DNA of 32,057 bases, taken from NCBI GenBank assembly GCA_028282245.1, contig JANQIL010000095.1:1-32057 (forward strand), written 5' to 3'. Shown here in pieces: positions 17,964 through 28,483 of this stretch. Position 1 is the stretch's first letter; each line of letters begins with the position of its first letter. The notes under the pieces were generated by a model, which was given only the letters and a program-made list of their open reading frames with translations, made no database searches and was not told where the DNA came from. Origin of the DNA: Magnetospira sp. GTDB lineage: Bacteria > Pseudomonadota > Alphaproteobacteria > Rhodospirillales > Magnetospiraceae. Made by a program: the position numbers and the translations under genes.

Positions 17964-19571
17964 TCAAGGGACATCCCGGGCCCCGTGCTCGGCCAGCGCG
18001 GCGCCCGGCGCCGGGCGGACCGCCCGGGCATAGAGGGCGGGATCGGCGATCAGCCGGCGGGCGATCTGCTGGTCGCCGTCGCCGCGATGGCGCTCGGGGC
18101 GGCAGTCGCCGCGCGCCCGCGCCCGCTCGTTGGCCGCCTCCAGGGTGACCAGCCGCCATTCGGCCAGCGCCTCCGTTCCCGCGTCGACGCGCCGCCACAG
18201 CTCGTCGGTCGTCGCCGCGACGTCATCGCCGCTGGTGCACAGCGCCGGCCGCACCCCAAGATGCTGGAGCAGGTAACCGGACGGCGCCTGGAACCGCGAC
18301 CAGGTCAGCGTGATCTCGCCGTCGTTGGGCAGCCGGATCACCGTCTGAACGGTGCCCTTGCCGTAGGAGACGGTTCCGACCACCGCCGCGCGCCCCTGGT
18401 CCTGAAGGGCCGCGGCGACGATCTCCGCCGCCGACGCGGACCGTCCGTCGACCAGCACCACCAGCGGCCGCCCGGCCAGGATATCGCCGGGCTCGGCGGT
18501 ATAGGCCTGAAGGCTCTCCGGATGGCGGCCGCGTGTGCGCACGATATCGCCGCCGTCCAGGAACAGATCGGCCACCGCCACGGATTGACGCAGCAGGCCG
18601 CCCGGGTTGCCGCGCAGATCGAGGATCAGGCCGCGAAACCCGTCGCCCAGAAGACGGAGCCGGCGGTCGATCTGCTCGGTCAGGCTGTCCGCCGTGTCCT
18701 GGTTGAATCCCGTCACCCGCAGGGTCACGATTCCGTCGTGGGTCGGGCCGTCGAGCACGGTCGGCGGGACGATCCGCCGCCGCACCATGGACACCGGGCG
18801 CGCGGTATCGCCGCGCGCCGCGCGGACGCGCAACGAAAGGCGGCTGTTGATCGGTCCGCGCAGGCGTTCCAGAACCTCCTGATAGTCGAGCCGCGAGGTG
18901 TCCTGGCCGTCGATGCCGAGAATCAGATCCCCGACCCGCAGGCCGGCCAGGTCGGCCGGCGAGCGCGGCATCACGCCGACGATCTTGACCTGCGGCCCGG
19001 TCATCCGGAACCGGACGCCGATGCCGCCGAACCCCTCGCGCCGGGCCCGCTGATCGCGCGCCTGCGCCGCCCCGGCATAGCGCGAATGGACGTCGAGCTG
19101 GGCCAGGGCGCTATCGAACAGGGCTTCGTAAACGGCCTCGGAATCGGCGTCGGCGACCCCCGGCGAGCCGCCGCGCGCGGCGGCCACCGCGTCGATGGTC
19201 AGGCGCGCCCAGCCGCCCACGTCATCGTCCGGCGGCGCCGGCAGGCGGGCCAGGGCCTGTTCGGTGGTCCACAACTCGACCACGTCCTCGTGGCGCGACG
19301 CGACCAGCGCCGGATCGAGGGTCCCCAGACCCTTCAGGCCGTCGAGGGCCAGCTGGGCAACCGCGACCGGGCGGATGAACTTCTCGGTGATCGCCTCGTA
19401 GCCGCTGGTCAGCGTGTGGGTCATCGCCGGGCGCGGCAGGTTCTCGGAAATGCTCGGCAGCGGGTCCGGGACGGATGATTCGGGGCGTGGCGGCGCGGTC
19501 GGGGCGCAGCCGGAGGCAATCAGGCCGAGCCACAGGATAGCGGAACCGAGAACGGAAACGGAGCGCATCAT
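17964..19571 (-). CDS. S41 family C-terminal-processing-like protease, lipoprotein with PDZ domain
   Basis: This protein of about 535 residues has a lipoprotein signal (LWLGLIASGC, Cys22), so it is probably membrane-tethered in the periplasm. A helical N-terminal region is followed by a PDZ domain (about residues 180-265; GFGGIGVRF, GVMPRSPADLAGLRVGDLILGIDG) and the S41 protease domain. The catalytic serine lies in DGRSASAAEIVAAAL and the lysine in VSYGKGTVQTV, both intact. The family cleaves non-polar C-termini of exported proteins. Met-Met at 19571/19568 was chosen because it places the signal peptide at the N-terminus; the longer open frame upstream overlaps rnr. It lies between rnr and rpmG on one strand. 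Confidence 0.9.
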   Translation of the reverse strand: MMRSVSVLGSAILWLGLIASGCAPTAPPRPESSVPDPLPSISENLPRPAMTHTLTSGYEAITEKFIRPVAVAQLALDGLKGLGTLDPALVASRHEDVVELWTTEQALARLPAPPDDDVGGWARLTIDAVAAARGGSPGVADADSEAVYEALFDSALAQLDVHSRYAGAAQARDQRARREGFGGIGVRFRMTGPQVKIVGVMPRSPADLAGLRVGDLILGIDGQDTSRLDYQEVLERLRGPINSRLSLRVRAARGDTARPVSMVRRRIVPPTVLDGPTHDGIVTLRVTGFNQDTADSLTEQIDRRLRLLGDGFRGLILDLRGNPGGLLRQSVAVADLFLDGGDIVRTRGRHPESLQAYTAEPGDILAGRPLVVLVDGRSASAAEIVAAALQDQGRAAVVGTVSYGKGTVQTVIRLPNDGEITLTWSRFQAPSGYLLQHLGVRPALCTSGDDVAATTDELWRRVDAGTEALAEWRLVTLEAANERARARGDCRPERHRGDGDQQIARRLIADPALYARAVRPAPGAALAEHGARDVP

Positions 19572-19618
19572 CGCCCGCCCATTGTCGCCCATTTGGCGAG
19601 TCAAGTCACCCGCGTGAA

Positions 19619-21889
<2,271 letters not shown>

Positions 21890-21985
21890 GGGGACAGGTC
21901 CCTTGACCGGGGTGGGGCGGGATCGCGGCTTGGGCGGTTTCCGGCCGCCCCGCGACCCGTGTCCGGCGGCGGGTGGAATGGCGGC

Positions 21986-22630
21986 TCAGCCGCGATGCCG
22001 CCACCAGGCGGGTTCATTGATCGAGAACACCGGTTGGTAGTGACGGATTCTGGTGTGTTCGGTGACCGGCTTGACCTGATTGTCGAGGATATAGATGGTG
22101 TCGTTCATCCATACTCCCAGGATCGCGTGGCCGACCTTGAGGTTGAGGTCCTTGACCGCGATCAATCGAACCTGTTCGTCGGTGAACCCCAGGCGTTTCA
22201 GCGACACGTACTTGGCGATCGCGTAATCCTCGCAGTCGCCGCGTCTGTTCAGGAACTCGCCGGGTGACGCCCAATAGTCCTTCTTGCCCCAGTTTTTGGG
22301 GTCGGTGATGTAGCGCTGCCGGTTCATGTAGTGGTTGACCTTCCTGACCTGCTCCATCGGGTCGAGTCCCCTCAACTCGTCGAGGTACTCCATCCACGCC
22401 TTGTAGTGGCAGGCGTTGAGGCTGGTCTCCTGGCACGATCCGGGTCGTCCGGCCGCCTCCCGCAGGGTCCGCTCGACGGCGGCCGTCCACTTCTTGAAGG
22501 GCTTGAAATTATTCGAGCGGGTCTCGGTGGTTCCGAACAGGCGCGCCGAGGCGGCGTTGGCCGGGCCGTCGCCAAGCGACGCCAGCACCGCCAGACAGAT
22601 CACCAGCCATCGTCCCGGAGCATTGCGCAT
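21986..22630 (-). CDS. LapG-like periplasmic transglutaminase-type cysteine protease (BTLCP family)
   Basis: The 214-residue exported protein has a signal peptide (LVICLAVLASLGDGPANA, residues 9-26). ATG 22630 was preferred over the longer frame from 22678 for this reason. It has the Cys-His-Asp triad of bacterial transglutaminase-like cysteine proteinases: Cys133 in RRGDCEDYA, His168 in VGHAI, Asp183 in YILDNQ. Asp132 and Glu134 flanking the cysteine match the calcium-binding residues of LapG. LapG proteases cut the N-terminus of large biofilm adhesins in the periplasm and are held inactive by the c-di-GMP receptor LapD. No adhesin or GGDEF-EAL LapD gene is in the window. It is divergent from a membrane protein with a degenerate HD-GYP domain, which may be its regulator. 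Confidence 0.9.
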   Translation of the reverse strand: MRNAPGRWLVICLAVLASLGDGPANAASARLFGTTETRSNNFKPFKKWTAAVERTLREAAGRPGSCQETSLNACHYKAWMEYLDELRGLDPMEQVRKVNHYMNRQRYITDPKNWGKKDYWASPGEFLNRRGDCEDYAIAKYVSLKRLGFTDEQVRLIAVKDLNLKVGHAILGVWMNDTIYILDNQVKPVTEHTRIRHYQPVFSINEPAWWRHRG

Positions 22631-22702
22631 GCGGTCAAGATACACGGAACCGGACGACCGGCAAGTGCGGGTCGTCACGTTTTGCGACTCCCGTCGACAC
22701 GG

Positions 22703-22731
22703 TTGGCGAACCGGCGCCCATCGCTTACCAT
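22703..22731 (+). promoter_or_regulatory. Possible promoter of the HD-GYP sensor gene
   Basis: TTGGCG (22703-22708), 17-bp spacer, TACCAT (22726-22731), about 31 bp before ATG 22762, in the 131-bp divergent region. The -10 matches four of six positions and the -35 three of six. Confidence 0.3.
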
Positions 22732-22761
22732 CGCCGGGTTTGGCGCCGGGAGATTTTGCAC

Positions 22762-24879
22762 ATGGCGGAGATTCGTCACGACGACGAGGTCGACAAGCGA
22801 CGGCTCGGACGGCGGATCGCGGCGGCGGCGGCGATTCTCGTCCTGGCGTCCGTGACCGGGGTCTGGCTGGCCGTGCGCTATGTGGACTCCGAGCGCCAGC
22901 GGGCGATGCAGGAATGGCAGATCCGCCTCGGCATCGTCGCCGACAGCCGAACCGCCGCGATCGAGGACTGGGTGCGGGACAACCTGGCGGCGGTCGGCGA
23001 GTTGGCGGTCAACGAATCGCTGCAACTCTACCTGACCGAACTGGCGTTCGCCGACTGGGATCGCGGCGGGGTGACCGACGAGGTGGCGCAGGCCGGTTAT
23101 CTGTACAACCTCCTGGTCGCCACCGCCGAGCGCGAGGGCTTCGCCAGCCCGCCGTCCGAGGCGGCCACGATCGCCAACGTCGAACCGCCTGGGCTGGCCG
23201 GGCTGGCCCTGTTGGCCGGCAACGGCGAGCCGCTTGCCGCGACCCCCGGCATGCCGGCCTTCGGCGGCCCGCTGGTCCCGGCCTTCGAGGCGGCCCTCAA
23301 CGGCGAGGCGACGCTGATCGACATCTTCCGCTCCGAGGCCGGACCGGTGACCGTCGGGTTCGCGCTGCCGGTCCATGGATTGCAGGACGATCCCGAGGGA
23401 CCCGGACTGGGTGTCGTGATCGGCGTCCGGATGGTCGGCGACGGGCTGTTCCGTCGTCTTGAGCAGCCGGGCGAGATCGCGGCGACCGCCGAAACCTATC
23501 TGGTGCGCGCCGACGCCAACGCGGTCACCTATCTGTCGCCGCTGGCCGACGGCACCCGGCCACTGGACCGCAGCCTGGCCCTCGATACCCCGGATCTGGG
23601 CGCGGCCTTCGGGATCGCCGCGCCGGGCGGCTTCGCGATCGGCCGCGATTATGCCGGCACCGAGTCCCTGATCACCGCGCGCGCCGTCGAGGGCACGCCA
23701 TGGACGCTGATCCGCAAGGTGTCGCGCGACGAGGCCATGGCGCCGATCGATTCGCGTCTCAACACCATGCTTGCCACCCTGGTGCTGCTGGTCGTCGGAT
23801 TCGCGGTGACCATCGTGGCGGTGTGGCGGCACGGCACTTCGTTGCGCGCCGCCGAGGCGGCATCCCGCTTCAAGGTGGCCGCCGAGCGGTTCGAGAACAT
23901 GGTCAAATTCATGCGCGTGGTGACCGACAGCCAGCCGACGGAAATCGGCGCGGTGACCATCGAGGGAACCTATACCTACGCCAACAGGACCGCCGCCGAC
24001 GCCGCCGGGATGACGGCCCCCGACATGCTGGGCAAGAACATCGCCTCGGTGGCCGGACCCGTCGTGGCCGGCGCCTACGCCGAGATCAATGGCCGGGTGA
24101 TCCAGAACTTCGCCGCCGAGCGCGCGGTCAAGGAATTCGACGACGGCCGGGGCGGCAAGCGCTGGATCCGCTCCGCGCACATGCCGTTGCGCGGCGACCG
24201 CGATTATCCGCCGGCCTCGCTGATGATTCTCGACGACATCACCGACCTGACCCTGGAAACCGAACGGTCCAAGCGTCGCCTGCTGCAACTTGTCGAAACC
24301 CTGGTCGGGGTGGTCGACCGGCGCGATCCCTATTCGGCCGACCGCTCGTTGAAGGCGGCCGAGGTGGCGCGCGCGGTGGCCGCCGAAATGGGGCTCGACG
24401 AGACCCAGCAGTCGACCGTCGACATGGCGGCCAGACTCGTGAGCCTGGGCAAGATCTACATTCCGGAGGAGGTCCTGGCCAAGACCTCCGACCTTACGCC
24501 GGACGAGCGCGAACTGCTCGTCAACAGCGTCGAGGTGAGCGCCGACATGGTCGCCAAGGTGGAGTTCGAGGGCTCGGTGGTGGAGACCCTGCGCCAGATC
24601 GGCGAGGCCTGGGACGGGTCCGGACGGCGTGGGCTGAAGGGCGAGGATATCCTGATCACCGCCCGTGTGGTCGCCGTGGCCAACGCCTTCGTTGGAATGC
24701 TGAGCCCGCGCGCCTGGCGCGACGGGCATGATCTGGACGACGTTTCCGAGCGGTTGATGGCCGAGGCCGGCAAGACCTATGATCGCAGGGTCGTGCTGGC
24801 CCTGATCCACCACCTGGAGAATCGCGGCGGACGCGACAAGTGGGCCTATTTCCGCGAGGCCCCGGCAAGCGAGGAGTAG
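22762..24879 (+). CDS. Membrane sensor: Cache-like periplasmic domain, PAS, degenerate HD-GYP
   Basis: The 705-residue protein has TM1 at about 19-40, a periplasmic domain of about 290 residues resembling double-Cache sensors, TM2 at about 336-355, a PAS domain at about 378-500 and an HD-GYP-like domain at about 510-690. The HD-GYP framework is clear (RDPYSADRS, LGKIYIPEEVL, WDGSGRRGLKGE). The metal ligands are lost: the HD pair reads Val-Ser (ARLVSLGK, about 557-564), the HHxxW region reads QIGEAWDGSG, the first His reads Arg, and the GYP signature itself is missing. It is unlikely to hydrolyse c-di-GMP and may bind it as a receptor. ATG 22762 has GGGAG 9 bases upstream; the upstream TTG at 22756 is too close to that site. 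It is divergent from the LapG-like gene. Confidence 0.85.
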   Translation: MAEIRHDDEVDKRRLGRRIAAAAAILVLASVTGVWLAVRYVDSERQRAMQEWQIRLGIVADSRTAAIEDWVRDNLAAVGELAVNESLQLYLTELAFADWDRGGVTDEVAQAGYLYNLLVATAEREGFASPPSEAATIANVEPPGLAGLALLAGNGEPLAATPGMPAFGGPLVPAFEAALNGEATLIDIFRSEAGPVTVGFALPVHGLQDDPEGPGLGVVIGVRMVGDGLFRRLEQPGEIAATAETYLVRADANAVTYLSPLADGTRPLDRSLALDTPDLGAAFGIAAPGGFAIGRDYAGTESLITARAVEGTPWTLIRKVSRDEAMAPIDSRLNTMLATLVLLVVGFAVTIVAVWRHGTSLRAAEAASRFKVAAERFENMVKFMRVVTDSQPTEIGAVTIEGTYTYANRTAADAAGMTAPDMLGKNIASVAGPVVAGAYAEINGRVIQNFAAERAVKEFDDGRGGKRWIRSAHMPLRGDRDYPPASLMILDDITDLTLETERSKRRLLQLVETLVGVVDRRDPYSADRSLKAAEVARAVAAEMGLDETQQSTVDMAARLVSLGKIYIPEEVLAKTSDLTPDERELLVNSVEVSADMVAKVEFEGSVVETLRQIGEAWDGSGRRGLKGEDILITARVVAVANAFVGMLSPRAWRDGHDLDDVSERLMAEAGKTYDRRVVLALIHHLENRGGRDKWAYFREAPASEE

Positions 24880-24897
24880 CCCCCGCCGGGGTCCCCG

Positions 24898-24932
24898 CGG
24901 CATCGGGATCGCGGGCCCGGTCCGTGATGCCG
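24898..24932. terminator. Stem-loop between convergent HD-GYP sensor and COQ10-like genes
   Basis: An outer 7-bp stem CGGCATC/GATGCCG and an inner 5-bp stem GGATC/GGTCC (one G-U pair) enclose a short loop, about 19 bp past the sensor gene stop. There is no T run, so a Rho-assisted or bidirectional role is possible. The genes on either side converge. Confidence 0.45.
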
Positions 24933-24979
24933 AGACGGCGCCATGCGATCGTCGCGCGGCGAGCCTCTTGCTCTCGTTT

Positions 24980-25423
24980 TCAGGGCTCCGGCGCTTGCCG
25001 CGCCACCTCGGCCACCCGGCGGTGGAACGCCACCTCGATGCCCCGGGCCTTGCGGTCCATGAGCCCGCGCACAAGACGCTTCATGCCGGGTCCCGGGAGG
25101 TCGAGTTCCATCTCGAAGGTGACCTCGGTGCCGTCGGGGCGCGGCGCGAAGGCCCAGCGCAACAGGAACCGCACCGGAAAGCCGTCCAGCGAGCGAACCG
25201 TGATGTCGTCGGGGCGGTTGACCGTGGTGCGGCTGCGAAAATGGGTGGTCAGCGGCCCCCAGCCGTAGAGGTTGTCACAGAGCAGCACGTTGCCGTCCCG
25301 GCGCAACACCTTGGCCGCCTTGCAGTCGGGAAGGAACCGGGGATAGGATTCCACGTCGACCGCCACGTCGAACACCAGGTCGATATCATAGGGCAGGACG
25401 CTGCAACGGACCGCCCGCGCCAT
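24980..25423 (-). CDS. COQ10-like START/SRPBCC lipid-binding protein
   Basis: The 147-residue single-domain SRPBCC protein resembles the COQ10/RatA family: SVLPYDIDLVFDVAVDVESYPRFLP at the start, a FRSRTTV strand, a LDGFPVRFLLRWAF core and a long C-terminal helix (RKARGIEVAFHRRVAEVA). COQ10 proteins bind quinones or their precursors in a hydrophobic pocket. It departs from the family core in the middle strands (LYGWGPLTTHF), so it may be a paralogue. ATG 25423 follows the stop of the BASS transporter by three bases, making it the last gene of the ubiE-menA-BASS cluster. A menaquinone or isoprenoid ligand is therefore plausible, but that is inference. Confidence 0.8.
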   Translation of the reverse strand: MARAVRCSVLPYDIDLVFDVAVDVESYPRFLPDCKAAKVLRRDGNVLLCDNLYGWGPLTTHFRSRTTVNRPDDITVRSLDGFPVRFLLRWAFAPRPDGTEVTFEMELDLPGPGMKRLVRGLMDRKARGIEVAFHRRVAEVARQAPEP

Positions 25424-25426
25424 GGA

Positions 25427-26302
25427 TCATGCATCCACGCCGTTCGACAGCCGGGCGGCGCGCCGGGCGTGGAACAGGAACAGGGCGGCGGTGACGTTCA
25501 TGATCAGGGCGTAGGTGATCGCCGGCACCACCATCGGCGGACTGCCGAGCAGGGTCACGGCGACGAAGATCGACAGCGCCGCGTTCTGCAGGCCGCATTC
25601 CAGGGTGATCGCGACTCCGTCGGCGCGCTCAAGGGAGAGCAACCGGGAGGTGGCCCAGCCGAGGGCCATGGTCGCCAGATTGAGAATCAGCAGCAGCAGC
25701 CCGATGTCGATGAAGTGCGTCACGATGTTGTCCATCTGGCCGACGAAGGCGCCGGCCACGATGATGGCGAAGACGACCGTTGCCAGGCGCCGCGCCGGAC
25801 CCGTCAGGCGCCCGGCCCAGGCCGGCTTCCAAAGCCGCAGGCCCATGCCGAGGGCGATCGGCAGGCCGGTGATCACCAGAACCCCGAGCATGATCCGCTC
25901 GATGGGCATGGCGATGGGGGTTGCCGCGCCGAGCAGCAGGGTCTGCGACAGACCGAGAATCAATGGCAGGCTGACGATGCCGATCAGGCTGGTCAGGGCG
26001 GTCATCGACACCGACAGGGCCCCGTTGCCGCCGGCCAGCACGGTCAGGAGGTTCGAGGTGATGCCGCCGGGCGAGGCGGCGAGGATCATCAGGCCGACGG
26101 CGAACTCCGGACGGCCGTCGTAGGTCAGGGCGAGGGCGAGGCCGATGCAGGGCAACAGGAGCATCTGATTGACCAACCCGGCCAGCATCGGCGCCGGGCG
26201 GCGGAACAGGCGGGTAAAATCGGCCGGCCGCAGATCCAGGCCGATGGCCAGCATGATGAAGGCGAGACCGAGCGGCAGAAAGCTCTGCAGAAGGACGTCC
26301 AT
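25427..26302 (-). CDS. Bile acid:sodium symporter (BASS) family transporter
   Basis: The protein of 291 residues has about nine or ten hydrophobic helices and the BASS family pattern: LGLAFIMLAIGLDLRPADF near the N-terminus, the Gly/Pro-rich crossover ILAASPGGITSNLLTVLAGGN (about residues 74-94), and the second crossover ECGLQNAALSI. In bacteria these sodium-coupled carriers move organic anions such as pantoate, pyruvate or steroid-like acids; the substrate here is unknown. The ATG at 26302 shares its A with the TGA of menA (TGATG), so translation is probably coupled; two GTG codons just upstream are alternative starts. It lies between menA and the COQ10-like gene. Confidence 0.9.
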   Translation of the reverse strand: MDVLLQSFLPLGLAFIMLAIGLDLRPADFTRLFRRPAPMLAGLVNQMLLLPCIGLALALTYDGRPEFAVGLMILAASPGGITSNLLTVLAGGNGALSVSMTALTSLIGIVSLPLILGLSQTLLLGAATPIAMPIERIMLGVLVITGLPIALGMGLRLWKPAWAGRLTGPARRLATVVFAIIVAGAFVGQMDNIVTHFIDIGLLLLILNLATMALGWATSRLLSLERADGVAITLECGLQNAALSIFVAVTLLGSPPMVVPAITYALIMNVTAALFLFHARRAARLSNGVDA

Positions 26303-27255
26303 CACCACATCCCGTATCGGTCGCCCGCGAGGCCGAGCAGCAGGCCCAATCCGGTCGCGGCAACCAACAGGGCCTGCACGGCCGCGCTATGTCCCAGCAG
26401 GGCGTTGAGGCCCGGCCCCGGCGACGTGCGGCGGAACCGGCGGACCGCGACGGCGGCGGGCGGCAGGGCGATCAGGCCAAGCAGCGCCGAAACCGGCATC
26501 AGGCCGCTCCAGGTCAGCGCCGCGAGGCCGCCGAACGGCGCCAGCATCAGACCGCCATAGATCCGGCGCGCGCCCGGCAGCCCGATGCGGATCGCCAGGG
26601 TGCGCCGGCCGGCCCGGGAATCGCTCAGCGAATCCCGGGTGTTGTTGACCAGCAGCACGGCGGCGGCCGGCAATCCGACCAGCAGACCCCAGGCGTAGAC
26701 CGTCGCGGTCGGCGGCAGGCCGTGGACGTAATAGGTTCCGGCGACCGCCGCGATCCCGAAGAACAGGATCACGAAGACCTCGCCGAACGGTGTCCGCGAC
26801 AACGGCCAGGGTCCGCGCGAGTAGCCGTAACCGGCCGCCAGGGAAGCGAGGCCGAGGCCGACGATGACCCAGCCGCCGAGCCACGCCAGGTACAGCCCGC
26901 CCAGCACCGCCAGGCCGAAGGCCAGATAGCCGGCGGCCAGGACCTGACGCGGCGTCGCCCAGCCGCGCTCGGTGATCCGGGTCGGACCGAAGCGTTCGAT
27001 CCGGTCGGTGCCGTTGAGGTAATCGGCGGCATCGTTGATCAGGTTGGTGCCGGCCTGGATGGCGGTCGCCGACAGGGCGGCGACGAGGCCGGCCTCGGGA
27101 TGCGCCACCGGGCCGCCGGACGCCCAGGCAAAGGTGGTCCCGGCGATCACGGGATTGATCGACAGGGCGAGCGTCCGGGGCCGGATGGCGCGCCACCACA
27201 GGGCGAAGCCGCGCGGCGCCGCGATTTTGAATCTAGTGGATTTTCCGTCCAACAT
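26302..27255 (-). CDS. menA: 1,4-dihydroxy-2-naphthoate prenyltransferase-like (MenA/UbiA family)
   Basis: The 317-residue integral membrane protein of the UbiA superfamily has the first Asp-rich motif NDAADYLNGTD (about 74-84) and the second, NNTRDSLSDSRAGRRTLA (about 204-221), both with MenA-type spacing and composition. Family members attach a polyprenyl chain to an aromatic head group; MenA acts on 1,4-dihydroxy-2-naphthoate in menaquinone synthesis. ATG 27255 overlaps the end of ubiE by 23 bp and is preferred over the upstream TTG at 27273. The adjacent ubiE supports a menaquinone assignment over ubiquinone (UbiA). Early menaquinone genes are not in the window, so the source of the naphthoate is unknown. 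Confidence 0.85.
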   Translation of the reverse strand: MLDGKSTRFKIAAPRGFALWWRAIRPRTLALSINPVIAGTTFAWASGGPVAHPEAGLVAALSATAIQAGTNLINDAADYLNGTDRIERFGPTRITERGWATPRQVLAAGYLAFGLAVLGGLYLAWLGGWVIVGLGLASLAAGYGYSRGPWPLSRTPFGEVFVILFFGIAAVAGTYYVHGLPPTATVYAWGLLVGLPAAAVLLVNNTRDSLSDSRAGRRTLAIRIGLPGARRIYGGLMLAPFGGLAALTWSGLMPVSALLGLIALPPAAVAVRRFRRTSPGPGLNALLGHSAAVQALLVAATGLGLLLGLAGDRYGMW

Positions 27256-27955
27256 GTATGGCCGCGATTCCAAACGAGAGATTGCGATAGGTTACGTCGT
27301 CGAAGCCGATTCCAAGCATCATCTCCCTGAGGGACGCCTGATCCGGAAAGGCGCGAATGGACTCCACGAGGTACCGGTAGGCGTCCGGGCGTCCGGCCAC
27401 CAGGGCGCCCAGGCGCGGGATGACGTAACGTGAATAGGGATCGTAGAACGGTCGCAGCCAAGAATCGGCGCGGCTGAATTCCAGGCACAACAGACGTCCG
27501 CCGGGGCGCAGCACGCGCCACGTCTCGGCCAGCCCCAACGCGCGTTCGGTGACGTTGCGCAGGCCGAACCCGATGCTGATCAGGTCGAGGCTGGAGTCGG
27601 CGAAGGGCAGGGCCTCGGCGAAGCCGGCCACCCAGCGCAGGTCGTTCGGATCGCGCGCCCGCCCGGCCGCCATCATGCGGTCCGACGGGTCGCACACGGT
27701 GACCGTCCAGCCGCGCCCGGCCAATCGGCGGGCGATGTCGCCGGTGCCGCCGGCGAGGTCCAGGGCATCGCCCGGCCCCGACCCGACGAGGTCGGCCAGC
27801 CGGGTCTTCCAAAGGCGGTGAACGCCGAAACTCATCAGGTCGTTCATGAGGTCGTAGCGCGCCGCCACCATGTCGAACATGGTCCGGATGTCGCGGCGAT
27901 GCGAATCGGACGGGAGATCCTCGGTCCGGTCCGCGAGGTCTCTCGCAATGGCCAT
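27233..27955 (-). CDS. ubiE: UbiE/MenG methyltransferase
   Basis: The 240-residue SAM-dependent methyltransferase has the UbiE-family N-terminal MFDMVAARYDLMNDLMSFGVHRLWK segment and SAM motif I LDLAGGTGDIARR (about 64-76). Further motifs are IGFGLRNVTE and LRPGGRLLCLEFSR. It methylates demethylmenaquinone and, in organisms with ubiquinone, the corresponding benzoquinol. Because it overlaps menA, its job here is probably the last step of menaquinone synthesis (MenG); a dual role is possible. The start is ATG 27955. It is the first gene of the cluster that continues with menA, a BASS transporter and a COQ10-like protein. Confidence 0.93.
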   Translation of the reverse strand: MAIARDLADRTEDLPSDSHRRDIRTMFDMVAARYDLMNDLMSFGVHRLWKTRLADLVGSGPGDALDLAGGTGDIARRLAGRGWTVTVCDPSDRMMAAGRARDPNDLRWVAGFAEALPFADSSLDLISIGFGLRNVTERALGLAETWRVLRPGGRLLCLEFSRADSWLRPFYDPYSRYVIPRLGALVAGRPDAYRYLVESIRAFPDQASLREMMLGIGFDDVTYRNLSFGIAAIHVGRKIH

Positions 27956-28012
27956 GGCGGGGCGACCGTAGCAGGGCGCATGGGGGCTGTCCAGAAGCCG
28001 CGCGGCCGCTGC

Positions 28013-28483
28013 TCAGGCGGCCGGCACCCAGAGCATCGGCACGGTCACGATGCCCCGGCTGATCACCTCGGGGCCGGTGGTCCTGAATCCGAGGGCCGAA
28101 TAGATCCGCGCCGACACCGGCGCCGCGTCGACCGTCATCCGGCGCCAGCCGCCGGCCTCGCGGATGACGTCGAACAGGCGGCGGCCGAGGCCGCGCGCCT
28201 GATGGCGCACGTCCACGAACAGCAACGACAGGTGGCCGTCCGGGCGCGCCTCCACGTAGCCGACCGGCGACGCGCCAAGCAGCGCCACCCGCGCCAGATG
28301 GCCGCTCGTCACCCGGCTGGACATCACCCGGGCGTCCACGTGGGCGAGGAAGGTGGTCTGTCCCTCGTCGTCGTAGTGATCGGCGATGGCCTTGCTGAAC
28401 GCGCCGACGATCAGGCATTCGATGGCCGCGAACTGGTCCTCGGTCGGATCGGCGATGCGGATCGTCGGATCGTCGAGGGTCAT
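28013..28483 (-). CDS. GNAT family N-acetyltransferase
   Basis: The 156-residue protein has a GNAT fold. Motif A, the acetyl-CoA pyrophosphate loop, is LLFVDVRHQARGLGRRLFD (about 87-105), and motif B is SARIYSALGFRTTGPE. The substrate is unknown. The start at 28483 overlaps the rmuC stop by four bases (ATGA), so it is translationally coupled to rmuC. No toxin-antitoxin partner is visible. The 57 bp to the next gene, ubiE, suggests that a new transcription unit could begin there. Confidence 0.88.
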   Translation of the reverse strand: MTLDDPTIRIADPTEDQFAAIECLIVGAFSKAIADHYDDEGQTTFLAHVDARVMSSRVTSGHLARVALLGASPVGYVEARPDGHLSLLFVDVRHQARGLGRRLFDVIREAGGWRRMTVDAAPVSARIYSALGFRTTGPEVISRGIVTVPMLWVPAA

